In this document: one piece after another, positions 8,025 to 14,757 of the stretch | How the letters are laid out: each line of letters begins with the position of its first letter | Position numbering within the stretch: position 1 is the first letter of the stretch | DNA from: Lachnospiraceae bacterium | Lineage (GTDB): Bacteria > Bacillota > Clostridia > Lachnospirales > Lachnospiraceae | DNA: 64,000 bases | Assembly (NCBI GenBank): GCA_900767585.1 | Contig: CAAFZP010000021.1 | Span: 1 to 64,000 of the forward strand | Reading direction: 5' to 3' | Notes under the pieces: generated by a model | Told to the model about the DNA's origin: nothing | What the model saw: only the letters and a program-made list of their open reading frames with translations | Database searches by the model: none | Position numbers and translations under genes: made by a program

Positions 8025-8275
8025 TTGAACGATACACTATTTTTGGAGTGGTGTTCAACAGTGGACGCTCTGGTAAAGTCCAGAGCATTCCGTGCGTGAT
8101 TCAAAAAGTCACGATTTTGTTCGTAATTGTCCAAAAGTTGTGGCTGTTTCTCTGTAAGTTCTTCTTTTGGAACATCAGAGGGCAGAAGAGCAACTTCTTC
8201 TTTTAGCTTGTCATAATCGTCAAGCATTTCCTGAATGGTACGTTCATCATTCAGTGTGAACATATCTTCGTTCAT
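8021..8275 (-). CDS. Small hypothetical protein, C-terminus cut by repeat
   Basis: 84 residues beginning at ATG 8275, overlapping the stop of the upstream gene by 4 bases (ATGA), so the two are translationally coupled. It is acidic and predicted helical. The last 12 or so codons are read from the 36-bp repeat, so the original C-terminus is probably missing. No family recognised; likely cargo of a decayed mobile element. Confidence 0.5.
   Translation of the reverse strand: MNEDMFTLNDERTIQEMLDDYDKLKEEVALLPSDVPKEELTEKQPQLLDNYEQNRDFLNHARNALDFTRASTVEHHSKNSVSFN
8024..8059. repeat. 36-bp hairpin repeat, copy 1
   Basis: Ends are GTTGAAC and GTTCAAC, with inner CACT/AGTG pairing around an 8-base loop. 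It is identical at all 36 positions to 9542-9577 and in the same orientation. It truncates the gene on each side, providing the stop of the PBECR4-like reading and the last codons of the minus-strand gene. Confidence 0.9.
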
Positions 8276-9324
8276 CGTTTTACCTCACTTTGAATTACTT
8301 TTTCTTTTGAAGTAAGGGCTTTTATTCCTGCCTCATACTCTCTTACAAAATATTTTCCAATTTCTTCGCTGCCAAGTGTAGCGTATTTTTGGTGAAATAT
8401 CTTGTCATTTAACAGCTTTGACGCAAATTCTTTTGTGTTTACTGCGGATAAATTGACATCGACAACAGTGCCAACAAAATTATCCAGCATATATATGCCG
8501 CTGATAGGAACATCTTTTCTTACAAAATCAAATTTCGCATATTTCAATTCAAATTCTTCCTTGTTTTTCAAAGGATTTGTAAGTGTGAAGAACAGATGCA
8601 AATTATATCGCTGAACAGGATTGCTCCCATTCATATACAGCATATCATTTTTTAATGCAGGGACACCCACGCCTAACGCTTGTCTATTCTGGCTTAAAAA
8701 AGGGAACATCGTATAGTCTGTTATTCTTTTATCCGGCTGTAAATCAACAAACATTCCGCATTCACCTGTTGCAGTATTATAAAAAGGCATCACGTCAGAG
8801 ACTTTACTCCAATGGAAATCGTTTTTGATTGCATCATCAACCATACGCTCTATTCCAGAGAGCAGGCGGTCAACGCCTTTCAACTTTGGAACACGATAAT
8901 ACTTCTTGTTGAAGTTTTTATATTTCATGCCTTGCTCCAAGTCGTCAATCATATCCAGTAAACGATTGCCTTCATCAATCATATTGCCAGCATCATAAAA
9001 CGGCAAATCGCCAATTTTTTTGAGTTCATCATAAACGAATCCTCTCGCAAAAGTGTAATTCGCAACATAGCATGAGTGAGAGCAGAAAAGGGCAGGCTGC
9101 CCCTGATAAGTATGATGCTTCATCGGGTGAACACCACCTTCCATCGCATCATCTGACATCATGTTTTCTACTATCGGTATCAATCGTTCAGAAATAGCAT
9201 CTTCCACAATGCGATAAGTAGCCTTTTCATTTTCGCAAGCAGTTAAATAGCGTCTTAACTGCTGGTCAACATTATCTACAGAAATTTTAATAGTATGGTT
9301 CTTAAAAAAAGAAGTGTCACTCAT
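8272..9324 (-). CDS. Hypothetical protein of mobile-element cargo type
   Basis: 350 residues from ATG 9324, preceded by AAAGGGGA; the longer open frame to 9393 lacks a ribosome binding site. There is no signal peptide or membrane segment. Some blocks look conserved (G-G-V-H-P-M-K-H-H, S-H-S-C-Y-V-A-N-Y, P-F-Y-N-T-A-T-G-E-C-G) but I cannot name the family. It is one of the few intact-looking genes in the graveyard and lies between the two identical 36-bp hairpins, followed by a coupled small gene. Confidence 0.6.
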   Translation of the reverse strand: MSDTSFFKNHTIKISVDNVDQQLRRYLTACENEKATYRIVEDAISERLIPIVENMMSDDAMEGGVHPMKHHTYQGQPALFCSHSCYVANYTFARGFVYDELKKIGDLPFYDAGNMIDEGNRLLDMIDDLEQGMKYKNFNKKYYRVPKLKGVDRLLSGIERMVDDAIKNDFHWSKVSDVMPFYNTATGECGMFVDLQPDKRITDYTMFPFLSQNRQALGVGVPALKNDMLYMNGSNPVQRYNLHLFFTLTNPLKNKEEFELKYAKFDFVRKDVPISGIYMLDNFVGTVVDVNLSAVNTKEFASKLLNDKIFHQKYATLGSEEIGKYFVREYEAGIKALTSKEKVIQSEVKR

Positions 9325-9413
9325 ATGTATTCCCCTTTCACACGATTTTGTTCTTTGAGTGTACCATGTTTGAAACGCAGTGGCAACTTGCAAAGGGAAT
9401 CTGTTGAGCTTGC

Positions 9414-9540
9414 TTAATCCAGTCCAAAATCGTCTTCCTTGTCATCTTTGATTACATCGTCTTTCTCAGGCTCGAAGTTGTTCAGCTTCTCGTATGTTTC
9501 CTTCATGTTTTCCTGTACTAAAGTCGGAGTTTTATCTGTA
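9414..9540 (-). pseudogene. C-terminal 42-codon fragment of a larger protein
   Basis: Minus-strand reading ending in a TAA at 9414-9416. It shows a charged tail (E-K-L-N-N-F-E-P-E-K-D-D-V-I, then D-D-F-G-L-D). Reading upstream it runs into the second 36-bp hairpin and hits a stop there. The tail is typical of the ends of long ICE proteins, but no family can be assigned. Confidence 0.5.
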
Positions 9541-9541
9541 A

Positions 9542-9577
9542 GTTGAACGATACACTATTTTTGGAGTGGTGTTCAAC
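9542..9577. repeat. 36-bp hairpin repeat, copy 2
   Basis: Identical to 8024-8059, same orientation, 1518 bp apart. It cuts off the gene fragment at 9414-9540. Confidence 0.9.
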
Positions 9578-9646
9578 TATTATATCTAGTAGCGACAAAC
9601 CATCATATATACAATATGTAGTCATTTGTTCCTTGCTTATATTAAT

Positions 9647-9856
9647 TTATAACATAATATGACAGTTGCTACCAACTGTTTTTTCTTGATAATCAGTTTC
9701 GCCGGACACCATATAAATATTTTGATATTGTTTTTCGGTAAGACGTAGAAGTCTGACGGTTCCTGTTTTAGGTGCGAATTGTTCAATACGTCGGTAGTGT
9801 TTTTCTAAGTTTTGTATCCTTTGCAGCAAGTGCTTCAATGTAGTCAACATTGTCAA
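9647..9856 (-). pseudogene. Cas2 C-terminal remnant
   Basis: A 69-residue reading whose last two thirds (A-P-K-T-G-T-V-R-L-L, then T-E-K-Q-Y-Q-N-I and G-E-T-D-Y-Q-E-K) match the C-terminal half of CRISPR-associated Cas2, where a proline-lysine-glycine turn is followed by an R-x-L-x-L-T-E-K-Q-Y strand and a G-E segment. The N-terminal half with the catalytic aspartate is missing. No other cas gene and no repeat array is visible nearby, so this is what remains of a deleted CRISPR-Cas locus. Confidence 0.55.
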
Positions 9857-9889
9857 GATTTATCTGAGAAATATAGGGAGCAATCGGTA

Positions 9890-9918
9890 TCATATTACCG
9901 TAACCATCTTCATACACT
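9890..9918 (+). promoter_or_regulatory. Sigma-E-type sporulation promoter of spoIIID
   Basis: TCATATT (9890-9896) fits the sigma-E -35 consensus KMATATT. CATACACT (9911-9918) fits the -10 consensus CATACAMT. The spacer is 14 bases and the start codon follows 30 bases later. In Bacillus spoIIID is sigma-E dependent, so the match is functionally sensible. Confidence 0.8.
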
Positions 9919-9948
9919 ATACAAACAGTCAAACAGAGGTTTGTATCG

Positions 9949-10224
9949 TTGAGAGATTACATTGAAGAACGGGCGCTTGAAATCGGGGAGTATATCATTG
10001 AGGAGGGCGCGACGGTCAGACAGGCTGCACGGAAGTTTGGTATCTCGAAGTCAACCGTGCATAAAGACGTCACGGAACGTTTGGAGCAGATTAACCTGCG
10101 TCTCGCACATGAGGCAAGAAAGGTGTTGGATGTCAACAAGTCCGAGCGTCATATTCGGGGCGGACTTGCGACGAAAGAGAAATATGCACATATGGAAGGC
10201 CGGATGCAAAGGCAAAACAGGTAA
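9949..10224 (+). CDS. spoIIID: Sporulation transcriptional regulator SpoIIID
   Basis: 91 residues from a TTG start, with AGAGGT upstream. It aligns from its first residues with Bacillus SpoIIID: R-D-Y-I-E-E-R at the start, the helix-turn-helix A-A-R-K-F-G-I-S-K-S-T-V-H-K-D, then I-R-G-G-x-A-T-K. SpoIIID is a mother-cell DNA-binding protein that acts after sigma-E and before sigma-K. Its perfect sigma-E promoter shows that the sporulation programme is, or recently was, active. The decayed mobile-element region ends just upstream of this promoter. Confidence 0.95.
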   Translation: MRDYIEERALEIGEYIIEEGATVRQAARKFGISKSTVHKDVTERLEQINLRLAHEARKVLDVNKSERHIRGGLATKEKYAHMEGRMQRQNR

Positions 10225-10241
10225 AAAAGCTGGTAAAGCGA

Positions 10242-10270
10242 TTGTAAAAAACCACCAAAAATGATATACT
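10242..10270 (+). promoter_or_regulatory. Sigma-A promoter of the PocR-domain gene
   Basis: TTGTAA (10242-10247), 17-base spacer, TATACT (10265-10270), 54 bases before the start codon. Confidence 0.6.
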
Positions 10271-10324
10271 AATTTGTGTATTATTACGAAAATGGCGAAG
10301 CCATGAGAGAAGGGGTGGAAGTAT

Positions 10325-11101
10325 ATGATCCGTATTGAAGATTTTTGTGACATGAAAAAGTTTGAAGACATCATGAAGAACTGGGCGACGAGTACCGGGC
10401 TTGCAACGGTGGCAGTCGGAGCCGACGGAAAATACATCAGCGGGTGTTACAACTTTACAGAGTTTTGTATTGACCTGACACGTGGAAGTACAGAAGGACG
10501 CAGACGCTGCGAGAAGTGCGACCGGGAAGGAAAAGGCGTGTATTCCTGCCATGCGGGGTTGGTTGATTTCGGTATTCCGATTACGTTGGAAGATGGAACC
10601 GTACTTGGAAGCGTGATTGGCGGACAGGTGCTGCCGGAGCACCCGGATGATGAGGCGTTCCGGAAAACAGCGAGAGAATTGGAGATTGATGAGGATGCCT
10701 ACATTCGGGCGTTGCATAAGGTAAATGTTAAGTCGAGGGAAGAAATCGAGGCAGCTGCCACTTTGCTCGGCGATGTAATCAATATGTTTGTGCGAGCATC
10801 TTATACATCCGCGGTGAATAAGCACCTGCTTGATAAATTGCAGACAGGGATTCAGGAATGCGTGGAATATATCGATGATGCAAGTGAAAAGACGCGGAAG
10901 ATTGAAGAGTTCAGTGGACGCCAGAGAATTCTTGCCCTAAATGCTGCAATCGAAGCAGCAAGAGCAGGTGAAGCCGGACGCGGATTCACTGTTGTTGCAT
11001 CGGAAGTGCAGAAGCTCGCAGACGGTATGGGACAGGCGAGCACACAGATTGTGGATTCCTTGCGGAAACTGTCGAAGAATATCCATGAATTAAGTGAGTA
11101 G
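10325..11101 (+). CDS. PocR-domain sensor with short MCP signalling tip
   Basis: 258 residues with AAGGGGTGG upstream. Residues about 5-165 form a PocR ligand-binding domain with the cysteine cluster C-E-K-C-D and a later C-H-A-G. Residues about 195-250 are the tip of a methyl-accepting chemotaxis domain (R-I-L-A-L-N-A-A-I-E-A-A-R-A-G-E, G-F-T-V-V-A-S-E-V). The protein has no membrane segment, so it should be a soluble sensor. The coiled-coil is much shorter than in a full receptor, so a docking role with larger receptors is plausible. It is followed by a strong terminator. Confidence 0.8.
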   Translation: MIRIEDFCDMKKFEDIMKNWATSTGLATVAVGADGKYISGCYNFTEFCIDLTRGSTEGRRRCEKCDREGKGVYSCHAGLVDFGIPITLEDGTVLGSVIGGQVLPEHPDDEAFRKTARELEIDEDAYIRALHKVNVKSREEIEAAATLLGDVINMFVRASYTSAVNKHLLDKLQTGIQECVEYIDDASEKTRKIEEFSGRQRILALNAAIEAARAGEAGRGFTVVASEVQKLADGMGQASTQIVDSLRKLSKNIHELSE

Positions 11102-11157
11102 TGTGACATTGGTTCATGCATTATGAGGGGGAAACAGACAACAGAATATGTAAATTA

Positions 11158-11210
11158 TACCGATCTCTGAAAACCGGATGGAAGAATCTGGTTTTCGGAG
11201 ATCGGTTTTT
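11158..11210 (+). terminator. Strong intrinsic terminator
   Basis: A stem of about 19 pairs (ACCGATCTC... with ...GAGATCGGT) is followed by five T. It ends the PocR-domain transcript. The remaining 150 bases up to 11363 show nothing else I can support. Confidence 0.9.
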
Positions 11211-11363
11211 GTTCCGAAGTTTGCGAGAAAACGAATATGGTTTTGTGAAACTCTTGTGAATTCCCTCGCGAATTTTTGGAAATGCTTGATTTCAATGTAT
11301 TGATGCGATAAAATAAACTGATATATGAGAAATTCTTGGAATGATTGGAAGGGAGAAAAACAG

Positions 11364-11747
11364 ATGCCGACGTTATTGTTATACAGTGTTCCATCGGAAC
11401 AACACAAAAAACTGGAAGCACTCGGCGTGCATCTCGGATACGACTGCAAGAAGATTGCACGGAAACGTTTTCTCCAGCCAATTGGCTGTCATGTTGGACT
11501 TCCGGGATTTGAGCAGACCGGGGATTGGTACGAAGGAAAAGATCTGCCGGATCCGATGATACTTTTCTTTGAATTTTCGGATGGGCTGTTGAATCGTTTC
11601 CTGGCAGCGTGTAAGGAAGACGGTATGCCGCAGATCGATTACCGGGCAGTTGTGACAGAACACAATGTTCACTGGAATGTGCCAGACTTATATCAGGAAC
11701 TTGCACAGGAACATGAGAGCCTGCATGGAGGCAAGGAGATACTATGA
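11364..11747 (+). CDS. DUF3783 family protein
   Basis: 127 residues from ATG 11364, with GAAGGGAG upstream; an earlier in-frame start at 11325 lacks one. The C-terminal pattern (F-S-D-G-L-L-N-R-F-L, then A-V-V-T-E-H-N-V-H-W) is that of DUF3783, a small cytoplasmic family of unknown role. Its stop overlaps the start of the phosphoesterase gene by 4 bases, so it belongs to the SbcCD-like operon. Confidence 0.7.
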   Translation: MPTLLLYSVPSEQHKKLEALGVHLGYDCKKIARKRFLQPIGCHVGLPGFEQTGDWYEGKDLPDPMILFFEFSDGLLNRFLAACKEDGMPQIDYRAVVTEHNVHWNVPDLYQELAQEHESLHGGKEIL

Positions 11748-12811
11748 AATTCATACATATAGCAGATGTCAATCTGGGTGCACGACCGGATCGTGGACGA
11801 ATCTGGAGCGATGCACGGACGAAGGAGATTTATAGCACATTTCATCGTCTGATTGAAGTATGCGAAGAACAAAAAATTGAATTGTTGCTGATTGCGGGAG
11901 ACCTTTTCTACGAGAAGCCTACCACACAGAATCTGAAAGATCTGGATTTTCAGCTCCGAAAGATTCCACATACAAAGACAGTGATTATAGCCGGAGATCA
12001 GGATTACATGGACCCGGGTTCCCCGTGGGAAACCTATACATTTGAGAGCAATACGGTTGTTATGCCAAAAGACCAGGTAGCAAGTGTATTTTTTGAAGAT
12101 CTGAATGTATGCGTGACAGGTTATAGTTATGGACATGCAACCTATACGGGCAGAATCTTAGAACGTATCCGCCCGGGAAGAGAAGGTGCATACAATATTC
12201 TGCTCGGCCATGGCGGGGATGCGGAACATATGCCATTTTCGAAGGAACATGTGGCACAGCTGGGATTCCGGTATGTGGCACTTGGACATATGCACAAACC
12301 GGCACACATATTGAAAAACCAGATGGCATTTGCGGGAACTTTGGAACCGCTTGATTATACGGAGACAGGCAAGCATGGATATATTCTCGGAGAGGTTACA
12401 ACATCCGGGGAAACGACGATCACATTTGTCCCATTTTCCTGCCGCAGATATGTGAATATGGCGCTGGATATCAATTCCACTTATACAAACGGTGATATCT
12501 GCAATCTCGTAGAAGGCAAGATGCAGGAACTGGGCGTGGACAATATCTATCGGATTTTGTTGCGTGGACGCGTGGCACAGAATATGGAGATCAACTTAAG
12601 TGAATTGACGCGGCGGTATTGCATCAATGAAGTTATCGACAAGACGGAAAGTGATTTTGACTTAGAAAAACTGCGCTTGACAAACGATCACAATCTGCTT
12701 GGGAAAATTATGGAAGAATTCTCAGAAAATAAGGATACCGGGACAAAAGAAATCCGGGAAAAAGCACTACATTATTGCATGGAGGCACTCGTGGGTGCCG
12801 GAAGTAGATAA
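11744..12811 (+). CDS. SbcD/YhaO-like metallophosphoesterase, degenerate active site
   Basis: 355 residues, start overlapping the DUF3783 stop. The fold is that of Mre11/SbcD/YhaO nucleases. The usual D-x-H of motif I reads D-V-N (about residue 8). G-D-x-F-D reads G-D-L-F-Y. The catalytic G-N-H-D reads G-D-Q-D (about residue 82). The later G-H-G-G and G-H-M-H motifs are intact. Loss of the catalytic histidine argues against normal nuclease activity. It precedes an SbcC/YhaN-like ATPase by 2 bases, so the pair may work as a DNA-binding or structural complex. Confidence 0.75.
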   Translation: MKFIHIADVNLGARPDRGRIWSDARTKEIYSTFHRLIEVCEEQKIELLLIAGDLFYEKPTTQNLKDLDFQLRKIPHTKTVIIAGDQDYMDPGSPWETYTFESNTVVMPKDQVASVFFEDLNVCVTGYSYGHATYTGRILERIRPGREGAYNILLGHGGDAEHMPFSKEHVAQLGFRYVALGHMHKPAHILKNQMAFAGTLEPLDYTETGKHGYILGEVTTSGETTITFVPFSCRRYVNMALDINSTYTNGDICNLVEGKMQELGVDNIYRILLRGRVAQNMEINLSELTRRYCINEVIDKTESDFDLEKLRLTNDHNLLGKIMEEFSENKDTGTKEIREKALHYCMEALVGAGSR

Positions 12812-12813
12812 CG

Positions 12814-14499
12814 ATGTATTTTAGCAAATTATTATTAAAAGATTTTGGAAAATTTCATAACCGGGAGATTAATTTAAAACCAGGTATCAATGTGATTTAC
12901 GGAAAAAGAAATGCCGGAAAAAGTACGGTTGCGGATTTTGAATATGCGATGCTCTATGGCATCAGCACGCATCCGGAGACCGATGCGGATGACTTAGGAC
13001 ATCACAAGCCGATGGATGGCAGAGGGTTTTCCGGGAAAGCTTATATCCAGAAAGATGGAGAAGAATATTTGGTTGAGCGAAGTTTCCGCAGGCATAACAT
13101 GACAACACAGATGTTGAACGTTAAAAATGGCCGGGAAGAAAAACTGATCCATAAGAACAGCCTGTATGAGAAAGTGACAGATCTGGATCAGCGGACATAT
13201 AGTGATGCGCTCTATATAAGGCAACAGGAAAAAACAGAAAACCAGGCAGAAATATTCAATTCATTTGTTACAAACCTGGCGACAACCGGCTCCTCAAACC
13301 TTGACAAACGCCGGGCGCTTGCAATACTGAAAGAACAAAGAAACGCCCTGGATGTGACGGAGACGGAGACGCAGATTGCTGCAATCAAAGAAGAAATGAC
13401 CCAATACGACGGTGATGACGAAGCCCTGCAGAACGTCCGGAAGCAGATCGAAGACAATGATCAGGAATTTGCGATGGAGACTGCAAAAAGGAAGCGGGAA
13501 GCACGCCGCCTGATTGATACATCCAAAGGTGTAAAATATGAGGATGACAAGGAATTAAATGAGCATTTGGATTCCTTACAACAAAACAGTGTGTTCCTGA
13601 ATGCAGATCTGCTGGCAGACTATAAGCCGGAGAAAAAACTGACAGACCGCTGGTGGATGATCGCATTGACGGGACTGTTTGTCGTTGGTGTAATCGCAGC
13701 ACTCGTATATATTCTGCCATTTGACAATGGTGTACGTCAGTTGTTTGTCGTGTGTACCGCACTCTTTGTTGTGATGACGATTCTGGATGGTCTGCGCGCG
13801 AAGGGAGCGCTGGATGGTGAGCCGCCGGCACCTTCGGAAGAAGAGTTCAAGAAGATTGTTTATGAACTCGAACGTAAGAACGAAGCATACGAGGACGTGG
13901 AGATTGATATGAGTTTTGCCAGAAAATTCATGGATATCAAAGAAGATCTGCGGGCGACCGAGGCAGAAATCCTCGAACGGAAGAAACAGAAGGCACAGCT
14001 TGACGACGAACTTCGTGTATGTGAAGAAAGAAAACAGGCGATTGAGCGTGAAATCTATGCTGTGACACTTGCAACAAACACAATTCAGGCGTTAACACGG
14101 GAATATACAGAGACATGGAATTACATCATTAACGACCATATGTCATCCGTCATGCAGCGCGTGACAGCCGGCCTGTATGAGGATGCGCGCATCGATGATA
14201 AACTGAGGCTTGTGATCAAGAAAAATGGCGCGTTTATAGATATCACACAAGTGGATGACGAAGATTTTCCGTTGGTACGCTTGGCAGTTCAGGTAGGAAT
14301 TGCAAAACGACTCGGCAGAGAAAATATGCCGGTTGTGATAGACGGTCTGCCACGGATGAATGATGCACAGACAGCCGGTTTCTTTGAAGAGGTTGAAAAT
14401 CTGCCATCCGAGCAGGTGCTTATTTTTACAGATGATCTGCAGCGGATGTCAAAATTGGAAAAAACAAAGTCAACTTATGCTTTGACAAATTTGGATTAG
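12814..14499 (+). CDS. SbcC/YhaN-like AAA ATPase with internal membrane hairpin
   Basis: 561 residues. N-terminal Walker A is G-K-R-N-A-G-K-S-T (about residues 31-39). Coiled-coil stretches flank two adjacent hydrophobic segments (about residues 280-325: W-W-M-I-A-L-T-G-L-F and L-F-V-V-C-T-A-L-F-V-V). The C-terminal half-ATPase has V-V-I-D-G-L-P-R where ABC-type ATPases have Walker B. This membrane hairpin in the coiled-coil is as in YhaN-type proteins and not in SbcC or Rad50, so the complex is probably membrane associated. Partner: the phosphoesterase directly upstream. Confidence 0.75.
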   Translation: MYFSKLLLKDFGKFHNREINLKPGINVIYGKRNAGKSTVADFEYAMLYGISTHPETDADDLGHHKPMDGRGFSGKAYIQKDGEEYLVERSFRRHNMTTQMLNVKNGREEKLIHKNSLYEKVTDLDQRTYSDALYIRQQEKTENQAEIFNSFVTNLATTGSSNLDKRRALAILKEQRNALDVTETETQIAAIKEEMTQYDGDDEALQNVRKQIEDNDQEFAMETAKRKREARRLIDTSKGVKYEDDKELNEHLDSLQQNSVFLNADLLADYKPEKKLTDRWWMIALTGLFVVGVIAALVYILPFDNGVRQLFVVCTALFVVMTILDGLRAKGALDGEPPAPSEEEFKKIVYELERKNEAYEDVEIDMSFARKFMDIKEDLRATEAEILERKKQKAQLDDELRVCEERKQAIEREIYAVTLATNTIQALTREYTETWNYIINDHMSSVMQRVTAGLYEDARIDDKLRLVIKKNGAFIDITQVDDEDFPLVRLAVQVGIAKRLGRENMPVVIDGLPRMNDAQTAGFFEEVENLPSEQVLIFTDDLQRMSKLEKTKSTYALTNLD

Positions 14500-14510
14500 T
14501 GTGGTAGAGT
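14482..14510 (+). promoter_or_regulatory. Promoter of the tRNA-Thr gene
   Basis: Perfect TTGACA (14482-14487), 17-base spacer, TAGAGT (14505-14510). It lies across the end of the ATPase gene, 41 bases before the tRNA. Confidence 0.6.
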
Positions 14511-14550
14511 ATCACATGCAGCAGTCATCCGGGAACGGAAGACTGCGTGT

Positions 14551-14623
14551 GCTACTGTGGCTCAGTTGGTAGAGCGATTCACTCGTAATGAATAGGTCGT
14601 CGGTTCGAATCCGATCAGTAGCT
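14551..14623 (+). tRNA. tRNA-Thr (anticodon CGT)
   Basis: Seven-pair acceptor stem GCTACTG/CAGTAGC, D-arm with GCTC/GAGC, anticodon stem ATTCA/TGAAT with loop CTCGTAA, and a TTCGAAT T-loop. The anticodon CGT reads ACG (threonine). CCA is not encoded. No integrated element is seen at its 3' end. Confidence 0.95.
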
Positions 14624-14633
14624 TGTAAAATAC

Positions 14634-14666
14634 GCGGGTTGACGATTCGTCAGCCCGCTTTTTCTT
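14634..14666 (+). terminator. Terminator of the tRNA transcript
   Basis: GCGGGTTGACGA pairs with TCGTCAGCCCGC, followed directly by a T-rich run. Confidence 0.85.
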
Positions 14667-14757
14667 TTGAATCCGTTTTTTGTGGATAAAACTGTATGGA
14701 TAGCGTAGCCTTTGCTTTATATGGAAAAAATATGCGGGAAGAAGTCGGGACGAAAAG

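Noticed and set aside
9793..9956. Minus-strand open reading across the spoIIID promoter
   Set aside because: It looks protein-like in places but overlaps a consensus sigma-E promoter and has no start or ribosome binding site.
9577..9960. CRISPR array next to the Cas2 remnant
   Set aside because: No repeat unit of 20-40 bases recurs at regular spacing in this interval or elsewhere in the window.
14521..14546. GCAGTC/GACTGC stem before the tRNA as terminator
   Set aside because: Long loop and no T-run; it lies between the tRNA promoter and the tRNA, so it is probably part of the precursor leader.
14551..14623. tRNA-Thr as an integration site
   Set aside because: No integrase, no duplicated tRNA 3' end and core genes on both sides.
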